The notes under the pieces are model-generated. The model ran no database searches and was not told where the DNA came from. It saw nothing but the letters and a program-made list of their open reading frames with translations. From Candidatus Cloacimonadota bacterium (lineage in GTDB: Bacteria > Cloacimonadota > Cloacimonadia > Cloacimonadales > Cloacimonadaceae), in assembly GCA_020532545.1 (NCBI GenBank), contig JAJBAW010000003.1, positions 1-64,000 of the forward strand: DNA of 64,000 nt. The letters are read 5' to 3'. Below are positions 7,549 to 16,055 of the stretch, one piece after another. A program made the translations under genes and the position numbers. Each line of letters opens with the position of its first letter. Positions within the stretch are counted from its first letter, which is position 1.

Positions 7549-10500
7549 CTATTCCATGAGCAGCATCTTCTTGGTGGCATTGTATCTACCTGCGGTAAAA
7601 CGGTAGATATATACGCCGCTGCTGAGCTGTTTACCGCTCTCGTCACGAGCCTCAAATACGACGCTGTGATGCCCACTGCTCCTGGCTTCATTCAGCAGGC
7701 TGCGCACCTTTTGCCCTTTGACGTTATACACATCCAGGCGTACATTGCAGGGCTCCAGGATCTCATAGTAGATCGTGGTGGTGGGATTGAAGGGGTTCGG
7801 GCTGTTGCCTCTCAGTGCAGTTGCTACTACAGGGCTATTCTGGTCTTCGTTGGCGGATTCCCACAGGGTGATATCAAGCGTGGTAGTCTGGTAAGCCGAG
7901 ACACCTACGTTCTCGATTGTGACGGTGATAGCACCCGGGGCTGAGGCGGAAACGGTGTATATCCCCCAGAGCAGCTCCAGAGAATATGCACCCGTGACAT
8001 CCGTGAGAGCAACATGATCTGCAACAGCTACTGTGGCGTTTGGGAGACCATTGCCGTCCTGACTGCGGACGATGCCGACGATAGATCCGATGGGAGGACC
8101 TATCAATATAATATTGGACAGCGCAGCGGGAGAGCTGACGTCATCGGTGTAAACAGCCTTTACACCCCAACGGTAGATGCCGCCGTACAAGGTTTGCCAG
8201 GCCTGGTCTTCGTAGGTCAGAGTGTTGATCAGCGCGCTATTGAGCAAGGTCCAGCTTGCCTCATCCTCCTCCTGATTGGAACTAAAGCGATAGATCTTGT
8301 ATCCCAATAGAGCTCTGTCATCACGGTTTCTTGATAAGGCGGCAGATTTCACGCCGTTATTTGAAATGCTTTGAGACCAATTCTGAGGCTCATCCTCGAT
8401 GCTCCTGCGGATTCCGCTCGTATCTTGATACGGAGCTTCCCACTGCAGCACTGCAGCGGTGTTTGAGGAATTGACTTCTACCACTACATTGCGAGGGGGA
8501 TAAGCAGCTTCAGACATCGGCTGCATATTCACGTTGATCACCGCTTGTTCAGCATCTACCAGTACAAGTTCCACTGTCTGAGAGATGTATCCATGTTTGC
8601 TGAAAAGCACATTATAGGTATTCGGCAGAATATAGGGGATTAGATATTCGCCGGATGCATTGGTGGTGGTCGTATAGTTCAGGCCTTCGAACTCTACTGT
8701 TGCGCCTTCCAGAGGGGCATTATTGCTGCCGGTAGTCACGGTGCCGGAGAGTGACCCAGCTCTGACCTCATTGATAAAGAAAGTCGTTTTGGGGAAGGTA
8801 CCGGTTGGGTTTCCGTAGCTCGGAGGAGCCATCGGATCGAAGGCGTTACTATCAGTTTGTCTGTTGCGAGAGCGGTTTGTGCCTACAGTCTGCGCCAAAA
8901 AGACGTTTCTGAAGCTATAGTGCTGCGTGTCCATGGGACGGCTCGCATAGAGCACCAGATTGCCACTAAAGTAGTCAAAGGGCTCGGTCAAAAAGATGGT
9001 GATGGTATTGCGCCCGGCCGGAAAACTCATCGTGCCGTCATAGACCAGGGTGAGAGTGGCAGGATCGATCCAAGCTGCACTAAGATCTGGCTCGGTAGTA
9101 CTGCCCAGCCAGAGTGTAATGGGTTTATCCTCCAGCTCATCTGCAAAGTAGGTATAGAAGGACAGGCCGGTGATCTGCCCAAAGGCACCGATTTCATCAG
9201 GATAGTACAGGGTTTGGAACAGACTATTCTTAAATGAGAAATCCCAGGGAACGAGCCTGTCTTGCACACCGTCACCGACGGTCACAGCCACTGTGTCTTC
9301 AGATAAGATCAAGATATTCAGGGGCATTGTCGTGTCATTCATACCATTGATATCACCTGTCAGCAGCACTTTACCTGTGATCGTCTGGAAACCTTCGGTA
9401 GTGGGGGTGAAGGTAAGCGTCACAACCAGGGAATCACCGGCAGCTATGCTTGTTCCTGGGGCTGAGGCCAGGATCATGCCTGCATTATCCACGATCTGGA
9501 TCTGATAGTCTGCTTGGGTGGCGGTGCCGTTATTTAACACAGTCACCGCGTAATCCGAGGGAAGGTTGAGATTCGGGGTCGTGCTGCCAGCTATGGAGCT
9601 TGCCGCCAAATCATTTGGAGCGATCTCTTCAAAGATGACGTCATCTATGTAGATATGGCTGCCCATATATAGAGGAAGTCGCCGGATGGCGATGTGTCTT
9701 CCCAGCCCTGTATGCGCAGCAAGATTCACGGTGTACTGGGCCCATCCCTGTGGTACATAGACGGTTTCAAATAGCTCGAATGTGCTGGCATTTAGGGGAT
9801 CTACGATGGTTCCGATCTGAATCTGATTATTCTGTCCACCTTTCATCATCAGCTTGATACGCAGGGTATTCAGGTCTATCGCATCGCCAATCTTGGGTGA
9901 AATGATAGTCAATACAGCAGGAGTCTCACTGGGAATCTGCATCTCCACGCAGTTTGGTGAGCTGTAAGGCCACATGGCAGAGACCCTTGGGTACCAGGTA
10001 TTGGGCCCGTTGCTGTTTAGATACGACCATCCTGTAGGAAAAATTGGCACTATGGCAGCATCCCAATTTTCCAGGTATGGCAAGCTGTAGATAGTGGTGT
10101 TATGGCCTGTACCAGAAACGTTTATGGTGTGAACTACACGCGTGATATTATCGGTTACTAGAATTTGAGCAGTGTGCGTACCATCAGCACTGGGGCTAAA
10201 ATCCAGGCCGAAGACCAGGATATCTCCGGAGGCAAGGCTTGCGGGCAAGTCCGGGACATTCGTGAAGCTGAAAGCGGCATCTCCGGTGATGGAGATACTC
10301 TAAATGCCGAGTATTCCACCCCCTGCATTGGCGATAGAGAAATCCTGATGCGCGGGAGCAGAGACCAGCACCGTGCCAAAATCATAATCAGCCGGTGTAA
10401 CCGCAAACAGTGGTTCAGCAGTGAACGGAGCTATGTGGAACGTGGTCTTGGGGAAGGTGGAAAACAGGGTTCCTGGCTCCTGAGGGCTCATGAAGTTATA

Positions 10501-11871
10501 CAATACGCTGTTGCTTTGCAGCTTGCGGGCACGGTATTGTACAGAAGACTGCACCAGAAATCTGTCATCGTAATTATGCGAACTTGAAGCCATCGGATGA
10601 TTTGTGTAAAGCACCAGATTGCCACCGGTATAAGGATATAGCGTCTGTAGCGGGATCAGGATGGTGCTGGCTCCCAAGGGGAAATTCATAAATCCATCGA
10701 ACACCAGGGTCAGGGTGCCGGGATCGATCCAGCCAGCGGAAAGGTCTTCCTGAGTGGTGCTGCCCAGCCAGATCCGGATCGGCGTATTCACCAAGGGGAT
10801 AGCGAAGTCGCTGTAAAAGCTCAGCGCAGTGATGCTCCCCTGTATCCTCATTTCGTCCTGATAATACAGCCCCTGATACAGGCTGTTTCGATAGAAAAAA
10901 TCCCAGGGTACGCGTTCATATTCATCACCCTCACCGATGGTGAAAAACATGTTGTTGCCGGTGGTGAAGCTCCAGACCGGACAGGCCTGGGCGTCTCCGC
11001 TGGCGTTATAGGGGATTAGCTGCCAATAGTAGGTGGTATTATAATCCAAGGCGGGATCCGGAGTATAGCTGGTGGCATAGCCCAAATCCAGGTTGTTTTC
11101 GATATTGGAGGGCGGATAGTTCGTGCCAAAATTCAGCTTGAAGCCAGCGGGCACTCCACCTCCGGAAGTCCAGGAAAGTGAGGTGAGTGGCGATATCTGC
11201 GTGGCTACATTGGCAGGGGAGAGCAATGCTGCCGGATTGGGGGGATCCGTAAGCACAGATTCAGTTATATTAAAGCGGATATTGGCCCGGTGCAAGGACT
11301 GGTAGCCAGAGGTATCAGGCACATTATAACTATCTCTCTGGCAGCGCAATGAGCTATTAAATGTGGTAGGCGTATAATATGTAGAAGCATTCTGGGAGAA
11401 GTTCCCGGGGATCATACCGATTACGATCTCGACGAGGATATTCTCTACACCATTCCACGCGAAGGGCGTGTTGAACGTGTGAGTATTCCACCCGTTAACC
11501 GGGAGGAACCCGTTTGCAACGAATACTTCCTGGTAGGTGCCAGTTTCAAATACTGTGCTCAGCTCCGACTGATCGGTGTGTTTGAGCAGAATCCTAAAGT
11601 TCGGCATCTCATTACAGTTATTTACTGCCTGAACATGGAAAGCGAGCGAATTGATATTGCCGGAGGAGCCACCTGCATCCACGATTTCGCTGGCGCGAAA
11701 GAGATACTGTTGGCGGAAATTCTTATACCAGGTGCCGTAGGGGGTGGGCGCCCCGGTGGGGTTGTTTGCCGCAGTACCACGACCGATGGTCACGGTGATC
11801 TGGGCATCAAGCGTAGAGATTGCTCCCAAGACAAAAGCAAGGAGCAAGGTAAACAGGATCATCCTTTTCAT
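7549..11871 (-). pseudogene. Secreted multidomain protein with type IX sorting domain, broken by an in-frame TAG
   Basis: One reading frame of 1,441 codons interrupted by a TAG at codon 524 (10300-10302); both halves are in the same frame. The ATG at 11871 has AGGAG before it and gives a Sec signal (MKRMILFTLLLAFVLGAIS). Before the TAG: an N-terminal adhesion-like region, an FnIII-like segment, then a repeated beta module (VPWDFFYRNSLYQGLYY ... IRIWLGSTT ... GGNLVLYTNHPM). The TAG falls inside a choice-of-anchor D-type fold that continues in frame afterwards (SISITGDAAFSF). After it: a second copy of the beta module (VPWDFSFKNSLFQTLYY), carboxypeptidase-regulatory-like domains and an NPFNPTTTIYYE type A sorting domain at the end. 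Without readthrough, the product lacks the sorting domain and would not be displayed by the type IX system. Could be a pseudogene, a sequencing error or a phase-variable allele. A possible promoter (TTGACT, 17 bases, TTTATT) lies at 11962-11990. Confidence 0.85.
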
Positions 11872-12193
11872 GGTAGTCACTCCTAATGATCTTAGATGTT
11901 CGGGTGTGCTATTTCCCTGCTGCCAAATATCGCAAGGCGTTAAGTTCTTGAGTTCTCTGCGAATAAAGACCAGTTCCAAGCTTGAGTCAATTAAAAAGCA
12001 TAGCACTTTGGGTGCAAGAAATATTATCTCATGTGTTTATTGTAACATGCAAGTTTTGCGCCATAACATAGAAAGTGTTTGAAAATATATCAGGTAATGC
12101 AGGGGAAGATGGGGTGGGCAAAGCTTTCCCATGTTTGCTTCATCATTCTGGGTTCTCGATTCTCGGTCCTTCCTTGATAGTTCAACATGCTAC

Positions 12194-12265
12194 TAACGGG
12201 CGTTGAACTCGAGATGACTCGAGCGCCTGAGTCATCTCGTGTCGGAAGCGCATCAAAAGCAAGTT
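12194..12265. repeat. CTCGAG palindrome family, copy A
   Basis: Arms ACTCGAGATGACTC and GAGTCATCTCGTGT face each other around about 8 bases. The copy is followed by a CAAGTTCA segment that resembles the trailing CAAGT sequence after copies B (23801), C (36071) and D (63561). Confidence 0.75.
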
Positions 12266-12448
12266 CAGGGGTAAAGGGAGAGGAATCCGGGGCGGGAGAT
12301 CAAAAGTGGGGGAGAGCTGAGCTGGTAACTAAATTTTCTGAACAGCAAAAGGGTTTTCTAAGACTGAACAATTCGGCTATGGTCATGATGTTCTAACGGT
12401 AAGGAAAGGACTGGCCAGAATCTGCATAATGCAAAACCTACAATAAAG

Positions 12449-12474
12449 AAAAGCCCCAGCGAACTGGGGCTTTT
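12449..12474 (-). terminator. Intrinsic terminator of the AgmX-type operon
   Basis: Perfect 11-bp stem AAAAGCCCCAG / CTGGGGCTTTT with a CGAA tetraloop, 25 bases after the stop at 12500. It is symmetric enough to work from either strand. Confidence 0.85.
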
Positions 12475-12499
12475 CATATATGATTTGTGATTATTTTAC

Positions 12500-13897
12500 T
12501 TAACCGGCTCTTATCTTAAATTGATAGGCCAATTCTTCTTTTACGTTGAAAGTCCAGCCATCCACGATGCTCTTGATCCTGGCAACAAAGCTGCCGGGAT
12601 AACTGCCATTCGGCACAACCATGGATTCTCTTACAGAACCATTGGCTGAGATATACACTGTGATGGTAAAGCTGACTTTTTGGGTAATTTGACTTTCTCT
12701 ATAGGCTTGCTCGATTTGGCTTTGGCGAGCTTGGATCTGTTCACGGACAGTAGTGAATTTGGCTCTGGAGCCTTCGTCCATGCTACCGATGCTGCCTTCA
12801 GAGACAGTGCTGATTCCTCTGGCACTGTAAGAAGCTGCAATCTGTTTTTGCTTGCTTACGTCGCCCCAGGCTTTGCCGCTGGGTGCGAGTTTGCTGGCAT
12901 CACCCAGTACATGTACGCCTTGTGCGCCTGCTGGTGCTTGGGCATAACCACCTGTGGATGGGCCTTTGCCTACCACTGAGGCTACGTCTCCAAAGGAAGG
13001 GGTGAGAGCGGGGTTGTATGAAGAACCAGCGCCAGCGCCGCCTCCAATACCTGCACCACCGATTCCAGGACCTGCTCCTCCGCCGCCGCCGGGGCGACCT
13101 GCAGAGAATCCTTCTGCTACTGTGGCTATTTGAAGGGCTGGAGCAGTACCAACTGCGCCTGCATCAAAACCTTGCAGAGCTGAAGTGAGGCTGGATGATC
13201 CAGTGGCCTTACCAGTGCCGCCGGGACGACCTGTGGCCGTACCTTCGGTGGCCTTTTCGGCAGGCTTATCTGGCTCAGCAAATGCCGCTGCTCCGGGAGC
13301 TATATCCGGCAATACTTTCTGAGCTTCACTTTGCTGACTCTGCAGAATTTCTTCCACAGTTTGAATACTTTTGTATTCAGGTTTCAGGGCCAGGTCAAAG
13401 ATAGCTAAGAAGAGGACTGTCAAAATGATTACAATCCAGATTACCGTACGGTTAAATTTCGTGACTGAGTCCGGTTTGGACCTTCTGGCATATTGGGCAA
13501 CGATCGCTTTTTCTTCAGGAGTCAATACTGCCACCCAAGGTTCGCGGAAGTCAAAGTCCACACTCCAGTTTGGGGCCAGAGTGACGGTGCCTTTGATATC
13601 TTCTTTGAGTACCAGCTCGTTGCCGGAAAGAAGGTTGTTTTGTCTTAGATACTGTGAATCCAGAGTTTCATTGCCTCGTTCACAGACGACCTGTGAATCG
13701 GGTGGCAATTCCAATACATATTCGCCGCCTTTCTGTTTGATAAGCGTGTGCTTATCAGGAAATTCGGGCTCAAGGATCTGCCATTGTAAGAATTTATTTG
13801 AACCGATTACAAACTTTCTCTTGATTTCCTTGCCTTCTTTGGCGTAGTCAAGAAACTTGCCTTTGTAGTTCAATCTGAGACTTAATATTTTCGCCAT
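12500..13897 (-). CDS. Membrane-anchored AgmX/TonB-like energy transducer with FHA-like N-terminus
   Basis: Probably carries energy from the ExbB/ExbD channel to envelope partners. In the 465 residues I see a cytoplasmic N-terminal domain (about 1-135) with an FHA-like pattern (VIGSNKFLQWQI, then DKHTLIKQKGGEYVLEL), one membrane helix at about 151-168, a Gly/Ala/Pro-rich periplasmic linker (about 205-340, with GGGGGAGPGIGGAGIGGGAG) and a C-terminal domain (about 370-465) of the AgmX/PglI or TonB kind (VSFTITVYISANGSVRESMV). In Myxococcus, proteins with this C-terminal domain (AgmX/GltJ) work with AglRQS in gliding. GGAGATATT precedes the ATG. It is the last gene of the operon, 11 bases after exbD. 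The FHA-like call is tentative, since the usual Ser-Arg before His is Asp-Lys here. Gliding is not shown. Confidence 0.75.
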   Translation of the reverse strand: MAKILSLRLNYKGKFLDYAKEGKEIKRKFVIGSNKFLQWQILEPEFPDKHTLIKQKGGEYVLELPPDSQVVCERGNETLDSQYLRQNNLLSGNELVLKEDIKGTVTLAPNWSVDFDFREPWVAVLTPEEKAIVAQYARRSKPDSVTKFNRTVIWIVIILTVLFLAIFDLALKPEYKSIQTVEEILQSQQSEAQKVLPDIAPGAAAFAEPDKPAEKATEGTATGRPGGTGKATGSSSLTSALQGFDAGAVGTAPALQIATVAEGFSAGRPGGGGGAGPGIGGAGIGGGAGAGSSYNPALTPSFGDVASVVGKGPSTGGYAQAPAGAQGVHVLGDASKLAPSGKAWGDVSKQKQIAASYSARGISTVSEGSIGSMDEGSRAKFTTVREQIQARQSQIEQAYRESQITQKVSFTITVYISANGSVRESMVVPNGSYPGSFVARIKSIVDGWTFNVKEELAYQFKIRAG

Positions 13898-13908
13898 AAT
13901 ATCTCCAT

Positions 13909-14451
13909 TTACCTACCTGCAGCAGAACTGTATGATTTCAGCCAGTCTGCATCTTCTATGGTTGCAAAGTAAATATTTTGGTAACCGGTGTTTGTGCCTA
14001 CCCGAACAATCTCAGTGATAAAACCACAGGGTAAGTTGCCATCTGCTTGAACTATCAAGCAGGCATCATCCCATTTACTTTCAGGGATTCCGCTCCACTC
14101 ATTGCGGAAGAATTCTTGCATCATTTGGCGCTTGTTAACGTTTTCAATCAGGTCCTGAGGTGAACCCAGGTATAGATTGTCCACTCCCAATAAAACACGG
14201 TCTGTATAAAGCTTTACGGGTGTTACCATCGGATTTTCCATCAAGGCATCTTTGGTCATCGTGGTTGGATATCTCATATCCGGCAATTCGTTAATTTTCA
14301 CTGCTTCCATGGAGACATTCTTCATTAGAAACACCAAGATAATTGTAAGCACGTCCAAAAGAGAAGTGATGGAGAGTCCTTTCTGTTCTTCGTCTTTTTT
14401 ACGGACAACTCTTCTTCCTTTCTTCCTGCTATTATTCAAATTATAACTCAT
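13909..14451 (-). CDS. ExbD/TolR-family protein with intact membrane aspartate
   Basis: Component of a proton-driven motor with the ExbB-like channel. The 180 residues have a basic N-terminus (SRKKGRRVVRKK), one membrane helix and a periplasmic domain. The helix reads ITSLLDVLTIILVFLMKN; Asp33 aligns with the proton-carrying Asp25 of E. coli ExbD. The periplasmic part is longer than in classic ExbD and ends SYSSAAGR. GGGGAGGAAAAA lies before the ATG. It is 17 bases after the second ExbD gene, so the pair is co-transcribed. The periplasmic sequence is otherwise not familiar. Confidence 0.85.
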   Translation of the reverse strand: MSYNLNNSRKKGRRVVRKKDEEQKGLSITSLLDVLTIILVFLMKNVSMEAVKINELPDMRYPTTMTKDALMENPMVTPVKLYTDRVLLGVDNLYLGSPQDLIENVNKRQMMQEFFRNEWSGIPESKWDDACLIVQADGNLPCGFITEIVRVGTNTGYQNIYFATIEDADWLKSYSSAAGR

Positions 14452-14468
14452 TTTTTCCTCCCCAAATC

Positions 14469-14993
14469 CTAATAAAAGTAGACGTTTCTGGGGTTTTTAT
14501 AATGCACTGTGGGGAATCCATTTTGCTTGCAGAGGTCAATCGTGCGGATCAAGGTATCATACACAACTTCGGGGTGCACAATCACAGCTATTTCAGAGGT
14601 GTCGGGATGATTTTTCTTCAGATCCACCAGAATTCTATTCAGTCTGGGAAAATCATAGATCATCTCTTGGAGTACGGGTAGCTGGGTTTTAGTACCGTCA
14701 ATATCGCGTATTTCCATGCCCTGAAACAGTCCGGCTTCTGGTTTGTCGCGAAGCATTAGATGAATCTCGATTTGTTTTGCAGATTCACCACCGCCTCCGC
14801 CAGCACCGGCTGCACTTGGACCTCCGGCCGAGGTAAAATTCAAAGCCACAAGTGCTACCTGTGAGACCACGACCATCAGCATTAAGAATGGGATAATCGT
14901 GACAAACAAGTTCATGATGGGAACCAGGTTTGGTTCCTCAGGAGCAGTTTGTGACTTCTGTTGCCTCGCTTGGGAAGGCCGATATACTGCCAT
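14469..14993 (-). CDS. ExbD/TolR paralogue with Asn in place of the membrane aspartate
   Basis: Second ExbD-like protein of the cluster, 174 residues: short cytoplasmic tail, one membrane helix (about 22-52) and a periplasmic domain. The helix aligns with its neighbour and with E. coli ExbD, but reads NLVPIMNLFVTIIPFLM: Asn28 stands where the essential proton-carrying Asp is expected. The periplasmic domain is recognisable (NRILVDLKKNHPDTSEIAVI, VVYDTLIRTIDLCK) as the TolR/ExbD fold, preceded by a Gly-rich stretch (GAGGGGGES). Starts 4 bases after the exbB stop. The substitution suggests a structural or asymmetric role rather than proton transfer. Confidence 0.85.
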   Translation of the reverse strand: MAVYRPSQARQQKSQTAPEEPNLVPIMNLFVTIIPFLMLMVVVSQVALVALNFTSAGGPSAAGAGGGGGESAKQIEIHLMLRDKPEAGLFQGMEIRDIDGTKTQLPVLQEMIYDFPRLNRILVDLKKNHPDTSEIAVIVHPEVVYDTLIRTIDLCKQNGFPTVHYKNPRNVYFY

Positions 14994-14997
14994 GTTC

Positions 14998-15768
14998 TTA
15001 TTCCTTGATAAAGTTGTTGATATGATTTACCAATTTTACACTATACTCATCGATATTGCTAATCAGGGTAGTAGCACGTGTATAGAGACCACCTTTGATC
15101 AAGGTGAGAGGGATAGCACCCATCAAACCAAGAGCGGTGGTTCCGATAGCTACATAGATACCATCGGTAAGCGCTTTTTGCTGAGCTGCACCGGTGAGTC
15201 CACCGAGAGCTCCGAAGGCTTGGATCAAGCCAAAAATAGTTCCCAGAAGACCAAGGTATGTGGAGATCTGAGCTAAGGTATCGAACCAGAACAGGCCACC
15301 GTCAAGTTTGTGCACGGTCTGTAGCACTGCTTCGTCAAAAGCGTTTTGTACCGCAATACGGCCTTCTTCGCCTTTCTTTCCGGATTTACGAACGTCTTTG
15401 TACACGGTCATGCCGCTCCAAAAAATAAAGCCCATGGTAGTGCCCTTGAATTGGTCAGCGATTTTTGTGGCTTCATCGATTTGGTCGTTTTTCACAAAGT
15501 TTTTGAGCTTGAAGAAAAACTTCTCGGCATCGATTTTCTCACGGACAAATAGCTGAATGTAACGGACTACGGCCAATGCCAGACCGATCAGCAGGTTTGC
15601 TAATATCAAGTAGGCAAAGAACCCGCTAGTTGAGAACACCTCAATTAAATTTACTCCTCCACCGGAAGTAGGAGCTGTTGTCGCAGTCGCTACCGCCTCC
15701 TGCGCGAAGAGAAACCCTACACTGATTAACAGGGCGATCACAACGAGTATGCTATGTTTGCTTTTCAT
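14998..15768 (-). CDS. ExbB/TolQ/MotA-family proton channel protein
   Basis: Inner-membrane channel subunit that should pair with the two ExbD-like proteins. The 256 residues start with a cleavable-looking signal (MKSKHSILVVIALLISVGFLFAQ written here in part: MKSKHSILVVIALLISVGFL), then three membrane helices at about 48-68, 165-190 and 205-232. The family core is clear: TLAQISTYLGLLGTIFGLIQ, then GIYVAIGTTALGLMGAIPLT. Its four-base overlap (ATGA) with the small gene upstream, with AAGGAGTCAAA before the ATG, shows tight coupling. An extra N-terminal signal peptide is known in some ExbB proteins. Confidence 0.92.
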   Translation of the reverse strand: MKSKHSILVVIALLISVGFLFAQEAVATATTAPTSGGGVNLIEVFSTSGFFAYLILANLLIGLALAVVRYIQLFVREKIDAEKFFFKLKNFVKNDQIDEATKIADQFKGTTMGFIFWSGMTVYKDVRKSGKKGEEGRIAVQNAFDEAVLQTVHKLDGGLFWFDTLAQISTYLGLLGTIFGLIQAFGALGGLTGAAQQKALTDGIYVAIGTTALGLMGAIPLTLIKGGLYTRATTLISNIDEYSVKLVNHINNFIKE

Positions 15769-16055
15769 TTTGACTCCTTAAGCCATTTATTTAATAGTAA
15801 TTCACTGTTGTCTTCTATGATTTTTGCATCCAGGATAAAACGGTATTTGCCGGATGCCATAAAAGTATCTGATTTGGATTTGTAGATCCCCGATACCGGA
15901 GCCATAGACCGTACTTCGATCTCAATTACATCTTCGTCCACATAGACTCCCTGGGTATTTACCCGGGGTCTGATTGTGGTCTGTTGCGCTTGCTGGGCAA
16001 ACAGTGCGGAAGCCAGCAGCAGTAAAGTACATAGGATAATGATGTTCTTTTTCAT
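15765..16055 (-). CDS. Small exported protein of the ExbB/TPR operon
   Basis: Unrecognised 96-residue protein. A clear Sec signal (MKKNIIILCTLLLLASALFA) is followed by about 75 periplasmic residues (RPRVNTQGVYVDEDVIEIEV ... GKYRFILDAKIIEDNSELLL) with a likely beta pattern and no cysteine in the mature part. It overlaps the TPR gene and exbB by four bases (ATGA) at each end, and a very strong TAAGGAGGAAATCCG site lies inside the end of the TPR gene. This coupling suggests a small periplasmic subunit of the same machine. The function cannot be told from sequence. Confidence 0.8.
   Translation of the reverse strand: MKKNIIILCTLLLLASALFAQQAQQTTIRPRVNTQGVYVDEDVIEIEVRSMAPVSGIYKSKSDTFMASGKYRFILDAKIIEDNSELLLNKWLKESK

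Larger units (their letters stand above)
11872..12499. other. Gene-free gap with palindrome and terminator
   Basis: 628 bases. It holds the leader of the secreted-protein gene, one copy of the CTCGAG palindrome family (12194-12265) and the terminator of the next gene (12449-12474). The 69-codon frame at 12187-12396 runs through the palindrome, has no recognisable content and is left out. Confidence 0.6.
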
